Shown: positions 1 to 7,883 of the stretch, in pieces | How positions within the stretch are numbered: position 1 is the stretch's first letter | Layout: every line of letters starts with the position of its first letter | Assembly (NCBI GenBank): GCA_047616325.1 | Contig: JBLHGN010000011.1 | Location: forward strand, 1 to 29,675 | Length of the DNA: 29,675 bases | Origin: JBLHGN01 sp047616325 | GTDB taxonomy: Bacteria > Pseudomonadota > Gammaproteobacteria > Pseudomonadales > Cellvibrionaceae | Direction: 5' to 3' | Translations under genes and position numbers: made by a program | The notes under the pieces: generated by a model | What the model saw: only the letters and a program-made list of their open reading frames with translations | What the model was told of the DNA's origin: nothing | Database searches by the model: none

Positions 1-553
1 CCTATGTTTTCAATGCCTATGTCATTTAATAGTATGGGCGCATATTTTATTTCGTTCGTCTGTTTTACCTCGTCTGAACCTAAACCAACAGGCAAGGCAC
101 CTACTTTTTTTGGGCGTAACAAATACCACTGTTATGCCCAATAGCGCTCATAATTTGCGTTTGACGTCCCGACTCATCAATAGCATTGCACATCACTTTA
201 CCATCAATCGCCAGAGAGGGATCCTCTGGCGCATAGGCATCATTTCAGCGCTGAAAAGCGGCCTCTAGTTCAAGCGGATCCGTTTTGACTAAGACGTTCC
301 TGATAATGCTAAGACTAGGTACCGAATACTTTCCCTGGGTATAACGGCAACGAAAATGCTCTCTGGCTTTTTGGCTTAAGCTGTTGGCCCAACCCGAGAT
401 GGCGTCATAACTCTTCATGCCGCACAGCACAGCTCCTGCGGCAATGCCCAGTACTGAGGATAGTTGATGACGCCGTCCTTGGGCGCGACGAGGATCGGTG
501 ATGTTTTTGAAAAAACCCGATAATGATCGCATTTGTTGTGCGGTTATTTTCAT
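1..553 (-). pseudogene. ISAs1-family transposase, broken and cut by the window edge
   Basis: On the minus strand, residues from ATG 553 match the N-terminal region of ISAs1-type transposases (motif FFKNITDPRRAQGRRH, then GIAAGAVLCGMKSYDAISGWA). The open frame stops at a TGA at 245-247, where relatives have a Trp codon (QRW). The same frame then continues with a good catalytic-domain start (PSLAIDGKVMCNAIDESG, containing the first Asp of the DDE triad). It is lost again at a homopolymer of seven T on the + strand (105-111). Adding one base there restores KKVGALPVGLGSDEVKQ, so this is a one-base deletion. The C-terminal half lies outside the window. The reading frame upstream is continuous with the DruA-like domain at 555-931. 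Cut domestic transposases of this kind are not expected to be active. Confidence 0.85.
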
Positions 554-554
554 C

Positions 555-931
555 GTTATCTCGCCTAAATTAAAATGATGGCTTAACTGGTGTTGAGATA
601 AGACACATTGTGCTCGTCGATGAAGCGCTTTAACAAATATCTGTTTGATGTTTATTGATGTTTATTGATGGCGGTAACTCCACCCTATCCAGTGATCCCG
701 TGCGGCGCATTTTAAGGCTGCCGCTGAAAAGCTAATCAGTCCCACCCACTGCCCTTCATAGATCGCCACGTACCAGAGAGTCTCTCCAATCTTTGGGATA
801 GCGCCCAAATAGTGGTGATCTTCCATGAGTTGCTGGTATTGAGGCTCTTCTTTTCTAGATATGGGCCTCACTGATAGCTGTTTTAGCTGCATAGCGCGGT
901 ATGTTCGGGGTATGACTATACCTGCGTACAA
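555..931 (-). pseudogene. DUF4338/DruA-like domain fused upstream of the ISAs1 transposase, internally deleted
   Basis: The minus-strand frame from 931 encodes about 89 residues typical of the N-terminal part of DUF4338 (the domain of Druantia protein DruA): YQQLMEDHHYLGAIPKIGET, then the ALKCAARDHWIGWSYRHQ segment. A TAA stop follows at once. In the same frame, beyond the stop, comes KQIFVKALHRRAQCVLSQ, which resembles the C-terminal end of the same domain. The central part that should link them is missing. The junction carries tandem CATCAATAAA units (about 642-669), suggesting deletion by short-repeat recombination. The frame then runs without a stop into the transposase, so the ancestor was probably one fused protein. 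From memory, this DUF4338 subtype travels with ISAs1-like elements. It should not be read as a working Druantia defence gene. Confidence 0.7.
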
Positions 932-1020
932 TATATTTGTTCAGTGCAGGGGGAGAATCCTATACGAGGTCTAGCGTTGCTAGTAAGAACGAATGCGCCC
1001 TGGTTGGATAAGGCTTAAAC

Positions 1021-1050
1021 TTGGCTCAGGTGCCAAACGTGTAGTACACT
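1021..1050 (+). promoter_or_regulatory. Candidate sigma70 promoter for the glycan cluster
   Basis: TTGGCT (1021-1026) and TACACT (1045-1050) are separated by 18 bases and lie about 100 bases before the first cluster gene. The -35 region also forms an inverted repeat, TTGGC-N6-GCCAA (1021-1036). The match to consensus is moderate, so this is a suggestion only. Confidence 0.3.
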
Positions 1051-1081
1051 CTCGCCAGAAGTCAAGAAATCCGGCCGCAGC

Positions 1082-1101
1082 CAGCTCAATATATTAAGCT
1101 G
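1082..1101. promoter_or_regulatory. Near-perfect 20-base palindrome in the cluster leader
   Basis: The sequence CAGCTCAATATATTAAGCTG reads the same on both strands at 18 of 20 positions. It lies 47 bases before the start codon at 1149 and after the candidate promoter, so it would suit an operator for a dimeric regulator. No regulator gene is visible nearby. It could also be a weak RNA hairpin. Confidence 0.4.
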
Positions 1102-1148
1102 CGCAGAGAAGATCAAAATGTGTAAAGATAAATCTTAGGAAAGCTGCA

Positions 1149-2366
1149 ATGACTAAAATAATTAACTTTGCGTTATTAGGCTGCGGCAGAATTGCCAAAA
1201 AGCACTCAGAAATCATTGCGAAGCAATTACCCGGTGCCCGCCTAGTTGCGGTATGTGACCTGCAGGAAGATCGTGTATCGGCTATGGCTGAAAAATACGG
1301 TGTTCCTGGTTTCTCTAACCTTGATGAAATGATGGCGGCCAAAGGCGGCGACATCGATGTGATCAACGTATTGACCGAATCGGGCTTTCACCCCAAGAAT
1401 GTGGTTGATGTTGCTGATTACGGCTGCCATGTTGTGGTTGAAAAACCTATGGCGCTGACCTTGGGTGATGCCCTATACATGACGGACTACTGTAAAAACA
1501 AAGGCGTTAAATTATTTGTTGTCAAACAAAATCGCTACAACAAACCCGTGCAAAAAGTCCGTGAAGCTCTGGCGCAAGAACGTTTTGGCAAAATTTCACT
1601 GGCCAGTGTGCGTGTACGCTGGTCGCGCAAGCAGGCGTATTATGATCAAGACAGCTGGCGCGGCACATGGCTGCTGGATGGCGGTGTTTTTTCCAACCAG
1701 GCGAGCCATCACATAGACTTAATCTGTTGGCTGATGGGCGAGGTAGACTCAGTTTACGGCTATATCGCCACACAGTTGGTTGATATTGAGGCTGAAGACA
1801 CCGGTATAGCGGTCATTAAATTTAAAAATGGTACGCTCTGTACCTTAGAAGCTACAACGGCCACAAGACCAAAGGATCTAGAAGCCTCTATCTGCCTGCT
1901 GGGTGAGCGTGGCACAGCCAGCATTGGTGGTTTTGCGGTAAATCAAATGAAAATTTGGGATTTTGCACAGCCGGTAGAAGGCGATGAAAATGTCCTGGCA
2001 GAATGTAACGAGACGCCACCCAACATTTACGGCTTTGGCCATATCGATTATTTAAAGAGTGTGGTAAAAACACTGAGTGAAGGTCACGATGTCTCGGTCG
2101 GTGGCGAAGAGGGTGTAAAATCCCTAAAAGTCATAAATGCCATCTACGCCTCTGCCGCTAGCGGTAAAGAAATTAAAATGGATGCATTTGACGGCGAGTA
2201 TTCACGCTTAGGTAGGCGCGAAAGCACTGATCTTTTGGGTACAGCACAGTTTCTGCCCTCCAACGTCACCTATGCATCCATGATGCAAAAATCCGAAGGC
2301 ATTTCCAAAACCGCCATTAAATCTGCACAAGCAGAGAAAGATTTATTGCCTGATCTCACAGGCTAA
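1149..2366 (+). CDS. Gfo/Idh/MocA oxidoreductase, WbpB/WlbA-like UDP-GlcNAc-uronate 3-dehydrogenase
   Basis: This 405-residue NAD-dependent oxidoreductase begins with a Rossmann motif (ALLGCGRIAKKHSEII, residues about 8-23). It has the family EKP signature with Lys99 and a GGVFSNQASHHIDL segment holding the likely catalytic His187-188. The overall sequence resembles WbpB/WlbA, which oxidise C3 of UDP-N-acetylglucosaminuronic acid as the first committed step to 2,3-diacetamido uronic acids. The next gene encodes the two later steps, which supports this reading. The UDP-GlcNAc 6-dehydrogenase (WbpA) that would supply the substrate is not in the window. AGGA at 1137-1140 is a well-placed ribosome binding site for the ATG. 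The C-terminus is somewhat longer than I expect for WbpB, and its last 60 residues are not recognisable. It is the first gene of the cluster. Confidence 0.85.
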   Translation: MTKIINFALLGCGRIAKKHSEIIAKQLPGARLVAVCDLQEDRVSAMAEKYGVPGFSNLDEMMAAKGGDIDVINVLTESGFHPKNVVDVADYGCHVVVEKPMALTLGDALYMTDYCKNKGVKLFVVKQNRYNKPVQKVREALAQERFGKISLASVRVRWSRKQAYYDQDSWRGTWLLDGGVFSNQASHHIDLICWLMGEVDSVYGYIATQLVDIEAEDTGIAVIKFKNGTLCTLEATTATRPKDLEASICLLGERGTASIGGFAVNQMKIWDFAQPVEGDENVLAECNETPPNIYGFGHIDYLKSVVKTLSEGHDVSVGGEEGVKSLKVINAIYASAASGKEIKMDAFDGEYSRLGRRESTDLLGTAQFLPSNVTYASMMQKSEGISKTAIKSAQAEKDLLPDLTG

Positions 2367-2525
2367 CTCTCTGTTTGTTCGCTTTACGTAACTATTTTAC
2401 TACTCAAAAAAATGGTAAGACAGCAGCTGACCCTGGTGTTTTTCACTAAAAACACACAATGCATGAAGCCTTTTCTCCGCCACTGCGCGTGTCACGGTTT
2501 AACATGTCGAAAGCTGGAGAAGTTC

Positions 2526-4325
2526 ATGGGTTCTATCCCTGCAAGTGTTAAAATCGCGTCTACCGCCATTATCCACCCCAATGTAAGCTTTGGCGAAAAT
2601 GTTGTGGTCGAAGACTTTTGCATCATTGGTTACCCCCCTAAAGGGGCTGCGTCAGGCGAGCTAGAGACTCGGTTCGGCGACAACTGCCACATACGAACAC
2701 AAAGCACAATATATGCGGGCACAGTATTTGGGGAAAAATGCCATATCGGACATATGGTCTTCATTAGAGAGGCCTGTGTTTTTGGCGATAACTGCTCAAT
2801 CGGTGTTAACACCTTAATAGAACATCACTGTTGTATCGGTGACCGTGTTCGCATCCAGGGGCAGGCGGGCCTATGCGAACATACCATTATCGAAGACGAT
2901 GCCTGGATTGGGCCGCGGGTGGTCACCGCCAATGTTTACCACCCAACCTGTGACCGCGCCAAAGACTGTCTGAACGGACCCATTATCCGCAAAGGCGCCA
3001 TTATTGGCGCAAACGTAAGTATTGTGCCCGATATAGAGATTGGCGAGCGTGCCTTTATTGGCTTGGGCAGCGTGGTTATGAAAAGCGTGCCAAACGAGGC
3101 CATTGTGAGTGCGCAACCAGCACGCAAAGTGGGTGACGTTAAAAAGGTTGTCTGTCGCTACGATATGATCGAAGAAGCCAGTCCTTTTGTGCAAGAGCTG
3201 AAACTGGATGTTAATATCCCTCTGGTCGATATTGGCGCGCAGCACCAGAGCCTGAAGCAAGACATACGCTTGGCCATCGACCGGGTTATATTAAATACCC
3301 GCTTTATTAATGGCAAGGAAGTGACCGAATTTGAACAAGATTTCGCCGAATTTTGTGGTGCACCTTACGCTGTCGGCTTAAGCAGTGGCACCGATGCACT
3401 AGTGCTCGCGCTGCGTGCCCTTGGTGTTGGGAGCGGCGATGAAGTTATCACTACGCCGCATACCTTTATTGCAACGGTTGAAGCGATATTAAGTGTCAAT
3501 GCCAAGCCAGTATTTGTCGATATTGACCCAGAGACGTTCTTAATCGACGTGAGTCAGATACCGGCTAAAATCACCAAAAAAACGAAGGCTATCATGCCCG
3601 TGCACATTCACGGACAGTCGGCGCCGATGGATAAAATCGCCGATATTGCAAAAACCCACAACTTATTTGTGATCGAGGATGCCGCTCAGGCACAAGGCAC
3701 TAAATACCTGGGACATAACGCTGGACAACTGAGTGACGTAGCGTGTTTCTCATTTTTCCCCGGTAAAAACTTGGGGGCCTACGGTGATGCTGGCGGTATA
3801 ATTACCCGCCATAAAGAAATTGCCGACATCATTAGAAAACTCAGTGATCACGGGCGTATCAATAAATATGAAAGCGATGTGCTGGGGTATAACAACCGCT
3901 TAGATACTATTCAAGCAGCGATTTTAAACGTTAAATTAAAAAAATTGGCCTCATGGAATCGTAGCCGACGTGAGGTAGCGGTAGCCTATGTTCAAGGCCT
4001 GGCAGACCTCCCCTTGAGCTTCCAAAAAATTGATGAAAAGGCCGAGACGGTCTACCATCACTTTGTGATTTCGCTAGACAATAGAGACGCCTTGCAGGCT
4101 TTTCTAAAGAGTAAAGGTATCGCCTCTGGGGTTCACTACCCTGTACCCATGTATCGTCAGCCTGCCTTAGCTTACCTAGATATCGATGAAAAAGATTTTC
4201 CAATTACTAACGCTGTGACCTCTAAAATATTGTCTCTGCCTATATACCCTGAGCTAGAACAGTCGCAAGTTGCCTATATCGTTAATCAAGTTAAAGCCTT
4301 TTTTGCGGCAGGAGGCACGCAATGA
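2526..4325 (+). CDS. Fused WbpD-like N-acetyltransferase and WbpE-like aminotransferase
   Basis: One continuous frame of 599 residues joins two enzymes that are usually separate. Residues about 1-205 are a left-handed beta-helix acyltransferase, seen as hexapeptide repeats (IGENV-, IGDRVRI-, IGANVSI-type turns), like WbpD, which acetylates the 3-amino group of UDP-GlcNAc(3N)A. Residues about 225-599 are a DegT/DnrJ/EryC1 PLP aminotransferase like WbpE: SSGTDALVLALRALGVG, the IEDAAQAQG segment with the PLP-binding Asp, and the PLP lysine Lys414 in FFPGKNLGAYGDAG. I chose ATG 2526 because GGAGA stands five bases before it and the beta-helix domain begins there. The frame is open further upstream (from 2412) but that part shows no family similarity. 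Its stop overlaps the next gene's start (ATGA). With the dehydrogenase before it, it would complete UDP-2,3-diacetamido-glucuronate. Confidence 0.88.
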   Translation: MGSIPASVKIASTAIIHPNVSFGENVVVEDFCIIGYPPKGAASGELETRFGDNCHIRTQSTIYAGTVFGEKCHIGHMVFIREACVFGDNCSIGVNTLIEHHCCIGDRVRIQGQAGLCEHTIIEDDAWIGPRVVTANVYHPTCDRAKDCLNGPIIRKGAIIGANVSIVPDIEIGERAFIGLGSVVMKSVPNEAIVSAQPARKVGDVKKVVCRYDMIEEASPFVQELKLDVNIPLVDIGAQHQSLKQDIRLAIDRVILNTRFINGKEVTEFEQDFAEFCGAPYAVGLSSGTDALVLALRALGVGSGDEVITTPHTFIATVEAILSVNAKPVFVDIDPETFLIDVSQIPAKITKKTKAIMPVHIHGQSAPMDKIADIAKTHNLFVIEDAAQAQGTKYLGHNAGQLSDVACFSFFPGKNLGAYGDAGGIITRHKEIADIIRKLSDHGRINKYESDVLGYNNRLDTIQAAILNVKLKKLASWNRSRREVAVAYVQGLADLPLSFQKIDEKAETVYHHFVISLDNRDALQAFLKSKGIASGVHYPVPMYRQPALAYLDIDEKDFPITNAVTSKILSLPIYPELEQSQVAYIVNQVKAFFAAGGTQ

Positions 4326-5341
4326 TCGCCGCTGAATTGCTCCCAGTAGAGCCTGAACCCGAGAGCGACGAACAATCCAATAATTCTCCCTCTGAAGCCC
4401 TAGGTCGGCAAGTGGCCAGCGGTACTCGGCTCGAGCTATCCGTTGTCACCTCGGCGCTAAATGAAGTCGACAATGTACTGCCATTTTTAGAGGAATCGGT
4501 AAGCGCACTCGACCAACTTGCGATTGAGTGGGAAATTATCTATATCGACGACGGCAGCAGCGATGGGACCGGCGATAGTGTACTTGAGTACGCAGCGCAG
4601 ATTGAGACCAACCGTATACGCCTTATTCGGCACTCCCGTTGCCAAGGTATTACTGCAGCAATCGAGCAATCCGTCAACGCATCGCGCGGAAAATTTGTTT
4701 GTTTGCTGCCCGCTGACATGGAATGTTCGCCCAAGACGGATATTCCCGCACTCTACGCTGCAGTCGACGAGCAAACCGATGTAGTCGTGGGTCGGCGCTT
4801 AGGCCGAGCCGATGGTAAATCTTTTGCGTCAGGTGTATATAACCGCATTAATCGCTATTTGTTTAACGTGCACTTGCATGACGCAAACTGGATAAAATTG
4901 TATCGCCGCGAAAAAGCCCTTGGTATTTATTTACGCTCAGAGTGGCATCGCTTTTTCATCCCAATCTTGGCCAGCCGCGGCTGTCGCATAAAGGAAGTGG
5001 GGGTAACGTGGCACCCTCGTAAATTTGGCAAATCAAATTTTGGTTTATCTCGCTTCCCGGTTTCACTGGCCGATATGCTGGCCGTTAAGTTACTCATTAC
5101 TTATAGCACCCGCCCGCTTCTCTTCTTCGGCTGGTTAAGCTGTATTATGTGCACCCTTGCGATAGCGGCCCTAGGTGTCAGTTTGACCGCGCCGGAAGGC
5201 AGTGATCACCAATGGTTTGGCGGCTTGATCGTTTCTGTCGGAGCCTTTATGACAGCCGTAATAAATTTGTCGGTAGGAGCTTGCGCAGAATTGCTGCTAG
5301 GCATGAAAGGTATCCGCGACGATGATATATCACCATCGTAA
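4322..5341 (+). CDS. GT2 glycosyltransferase, DPM/GtrB/ArnC-like, with C-terminal membrane anchor
   Basis: This 339-residue protein has an unremarkable acidic N-terminal stretch of about 35 residues, then a GT-A domain starting at LSVVTSALNEVDNV. The nucleotide-binding DDGSSDGT begins at Asp76. The metal-site region is PADME (130-134), a variant of the usual DAD. The segment EVGVTWHPRKFGKSNFGLSRF-like pattern around residues 222-245 is typical of dolichol/undecaprenyl-phosphate sugar synthases. Two hydrophobic segments follow (about 258-285 and 296-320). Such enzymes charge a polyprenyl phosphate with one sugar on the cytoplasmic face, giving the donor for GT-C enzymes, and a GT-C protein is encoded further down this cluster. 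The start overlaps the stop of the fused enzyme by four bases, indicating translational coupling. Substrate cannot be read from the sequence. Confidence 0.85.
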   Translation: MIAAELLPVEPEPESDEQSNNSPSEALGRQVASGTRLELSVVTSALNEVDNVLPFLEESVSALDQLAIEWEIIYIDDGSSDGTGDSVLEYAAQIETNRIRLIRHSRCQGITAAIEQSVNASRGKFVCLLPADMECSPKTDIPALYAAVDEQTDVVVGRRLGRADGKSFASGVYNRINRYLFNVHLHDANWIKLYRREKALGIYLRSEWHRFFIPILASRGCRIKEVGVTWHPRKFGKSNFGLSRFPVSLADMLAVKLLITYSTRPLLFFGWLSCIMCTLAIAALGVSLTAPEGSDHQWFGGLIVSVGAFMTAVINLSVGACAELLLGMKGIRDDDISPS

Positions 5342-5367
5342 ATGCATTGCACGAAGGCCCGATTAAA

Positions 5368-6561
5368 GTGAAAATTTGTTTGTTTACGTCTGTTTATGCA
5401 ATGTCAGAGATCGATAAGCATGCCGCGTTTTTGGTTGAGAGCAATAAACATTTAACCGCAGCTGGTCACGAAATACATGTACTGGCACCGAGCTATGAGG
5501 GCTTAAGTAGCCATGAGGTGCGCGGAATTAAAGTACACCGCTTTCGTTATTTTTTAAAACCCTGGGAGAACTTGACCCATACCGAAGGCGCCCCCAATCG
5601 AGTTAGCAATCCCTTCTATCTTTTTGTCGCGGTCTTTTATGTATTAGCGGGACTTATTGCCGCTGTGCGCTTGTGCCGCAAAGAGCGTTTTGACCTGATC
5701 CATGTCCACTGGCCCTTTCCACATGGCGTTTGGGGTCTCGCGGTTAAATGGTTAACTGGCACGCCTATCGCCTTTGTCTTTCACGGTGCTGAATTACTCT
5801 TAGCTAAACGATTTTTTTTCGTCAACCCCTGTTTAAAATTATTCATCCATTACTCCAGTGCCTTGATGTGCAATTCAAATTTCACTGCAGGCCAGCTCAG
5901 ACAGTTAACAGATAAAACCATCGATATAATCCCCTACGGCTGCTCTGTTACCGCGAGAGACGACATTGTGAAGGCGGATACAGAAGAAAAGCGTCTACTT
6001 TTTGTTGGCCGTATTATTGAAAGAAAAGGCCTACCTTATTTGATTAAGGCCGTGGCAAAAATTTGCGAGAGCACGCCTATTCACCTCGATATTGTTGGCC
6101 AAGGCGAAGCTAAGGCCTCCTGTGAATGCCTAGCTGAAACACTGGGCGTCAGTGATAAAATAACCTTTCACGGCTTTGTTGATGACGCCGACCTGGAAGA
6201 GCTATATGCCAATGCCCATGTCTTTGTCCTGCCTTCCATCGTTGATAGTAAGGGTGATACCGAAGGCTTAGGCGTGGTTCTGGTCGAGGCCTTGAGCTTT
6301 AAAACGCCGGTAGTTGCTTGTAATGTGGGTGGCATCTCCGACGTGATCATAGATGGCAAGACCGGCCTGTTAGTGGCGGAAAAATCTCCCGATGCCATCG
6401 CGAGCGCCGTTGTTAAGATCCTTAGCGATAAAGATTTGGCAACCTCTCTCGTCGATGAGGGTCTACAGCATGCGCGACAGTATTTCAGTTGGCGGCGCAT
6501 CGCCGGTCGTGTGACTGAAGTTTCACAGCGTATTGAATCTAGGCAAAAAGCAAAAAAATGA
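5368..6561 (+). CDS. GT4-family (GT-B fold) glycosyltransferase
   Basis: This protein of 397 residues has the GT4 layout: an N-terminal acceptor domain with HVHWPFPHG and FVFHGAELLL, and a C-terminal donor domain with LLFVGRIIERKGLPYLIKA. It also has the E-x7-E pair (Glu299, Glu307) in TEGLGVVLVEALSFKTPVVA, which contacts the nucleotide sugar. I prefer GTG 5368 because it gives the usual beginning VKICLFTSVY. A TTG at 5347 in the same frame would add seven residues, and neither start has a strong Shine-Dalgarno. The protein is probably cytoplasmic or peripheral to the inner membrane. It follows the GT2 gene by 26 bases and overlaps the adaptor gene by four, so it belongs to the same operon. 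It presumably extends the lipid-linked glycan; donor and acceptor are unknown. Confidence 0.88.
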   Translation: MKICLFTSVYAMSEIDKHAAFLVESNKHLTAAGHEIHVLAPSYEGLSSHEVRGIKVHRFRYFLKPWENLTHTEGAPNRVSNPFYLFVAVFYVLAGLIAAVRLCRKERFDLIHVHWPFPHGVWGLAVKWLTGTPIAFVFHGAELLLAKRFFFVNPCLKLFIHYSSALMCNSNFTAGQLRQLTDKTIDIIPYGCSVTARDDIVKADTEEKRLLFVGRIIERKGLPYLIKAVAKICESTPIHLDIVGQGEAKASCECLAETLGVSDKITFHGFVDDADLEELYANAHVFVLPSIVDSKGDTEGLGVVLVEALSFKTPVVACNVGGISDVIIDGKTGLLVAEKSPDAIASAVVKILSDKDLATSLVDEGLQHARQYFSWRRIAGRVTEVSQRIESRQKAKK

Positions 6562-7883
6562 GCACACTTTCGACCTTATCCCGCCTAACCCAAAATCAAA
6601 TACTGCATGGAAAGCTTAAGTGGTTTGTGCTGTATTTTATCCTGCTCGCGTTTACCGTGTACTTGGTTGTTTATGCAATTCTGCCCGCCTACACTTCACC
6701 GTACTCCCGACTTTATTCCTCTTCAACCGGTTATCCCGCAATGCTGCGCAAGTTGGGAAAGCGTATTCCGGTCGAAACAGTGACGGCAAGATACGGTAAT
6801 ATAACCTTGCTTATCTCGGCCCCAGGCGTGGTCAAATATCTTCACGAGGTGCCGATTAGTATTGAGGTGCCAGGTTTAATTACAGACATCAAAGTTTCTC
6901 TCGGTGAAAAAGTAAAGGCTGGCGCTGTCTTAGTAGAAATGAGCAAGGCCGGTTATGGGCCGCGAATGGCCGCTTTAGATGTAGCGTTAAGTAAGTCCCG
7001 AAAAATTCAGGCCAAGCTGGATTACGAACGAGAGGAAATTGCCTTCGAGCAGGGTTTGATTGCCCTATCCGAGCTAGAGCAATACAAAAATGCTTACGAA
7101 GAATCCATCATTGTCTTTGCAAAATCGAAAGAAGCCTATGAAAGTGCGACGCTATCGCGCAGCACCAATATTGAATTATCACATGCCGATTCCATAAATG
7201 GCCAGACCGACAACACTGAAAAAACCAGCCATGTGGTTGATAGCGAAGTCATAGACGTGATTACGCCAATTGACGGCACGATACTGGAAAAAAATATACA
7301 GGTTGGACAAAAATTAATTAGGCCGCAAGATCACGCTTTAACGGTCGGCAAGGGTTTAATTTTTTCGGCTCAATTTAGCCAGCGCTACTTAAATGAAGTT
7401 CAGGTCGGGCAAAGCAGCGAGTTATTTCTGCGCGCCCTGCCAGGAAAATCATATCAGACAAAAATTATCAGCATCGATCGCATGGTTAAGTCCTTGCCAC
7501 CCGGCAGGGCGAGTCTTAATTTCCAGCCCTACGTGTTCGAGGTTCGCCTGGCATTTGCTGAACAAAATATTGCGGAAAACTCGATTGTTTCTGGCATGAA
7601 CGGTTATACACTGATTAAGAAGAACAATAAGCAGCTATTAATTCCCGAGAGTGCCATGCTGCGCTATTCGGGACAGCAGGGCATAGTATTAGTTGTCGAT
7701 GCCGCTGACATGTCTGTTCACGCGAGAAAAGTCTCATTTAGCGCGGCCGCCTCTGGTGTGATTGGCATTGAAAGTGGACTAAATGAGGGTGACTTAGTAG
7801 TAAAAAATGGTCAAATCGCCCTGCAGGAAAATGATCTTGTTGTACTGAAGAACCCCGCTGTGACTGACGATGTCCCGCTGTGA
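6558..7883 (+). CDS. HlyD-family periplasmic adaptor (membrane fusion protein)
   Basis: This 441-residue protein has a single inner-membrane segment (about residues 22-47), then a first half-lipoyl motif (PGLITDIKVSLGEKVKAGAVL, about 107-127). A charged helical hairpin follows (about 135-205). The second half-lipoyl motif is in VITPIDGTILEKNIQVGQKL, and beta-barrel and membrane-proximal regions come after it. This is the domain order of periplasmic adaptors that link an inner-membrane pump to TolC. The next gene is a TolC-type channel and starts four bases before this one ends. No ABC, RND or MFS pump is encoded beside it, so its inner-membrane partner must be one of the cluster's own membrane proteins or be encoded elsewhere. 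A low-complexity stretch rich in Ser, Asn and Thr (about residues 208-225) sits between the hairpin and the second lipoyl half. Confidence 0.85.
   Translation: MSTLSTLSRLTQNQILHGKLKWFVLYFILLAFTVYLVVYAILPAYTSPYSRLYSSSTGYPAMLRKLGKRIPVETVTARYGNITLLISAPGVVKYLHEVPISIEVPGLITDIKVSLGEKVKAGAVLVEMSKAGYGPRMAALDVALSKSRKIQAKLDYEREEIAFEQGLIALSELEQYKNAYEESIIVFAKSKEAYESATLSRSTNIELSHADSINGQTDNTEKTSHVVDSEVIDVITPIDGTILEKNIQVGQKLIRPQDHALTVGKGLIFSAQFSQRYLNEVQVGQSSELFLRALPGKSYQTKIISIDRMVKSLPPGRASLNFQPYVFEVRLAFAEQNIAENSIVSGMNGYTLIKKNNKQLLIPESAMLRYSGQQGIVLVVDAADMSVHARKVSFSAAASGVIGIESGLNEGDLVVKNGQIALQENDLVVLKNPAVTDDVPL

Noticed and set aside
100..115. Programmed ribosomal frameshift in the transposase
   Set aside because: A run of seven A could slip, but the gene already has two stop codons and ISAs1 elements are not known to need a frameshift; a plain deletion is simpler.
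662..931. A working Druantia defence gene (druA)
   Set aside because: The domain is truncated by an internal deletion, lies in frame with a transposase, and no other Druantia genes are present.
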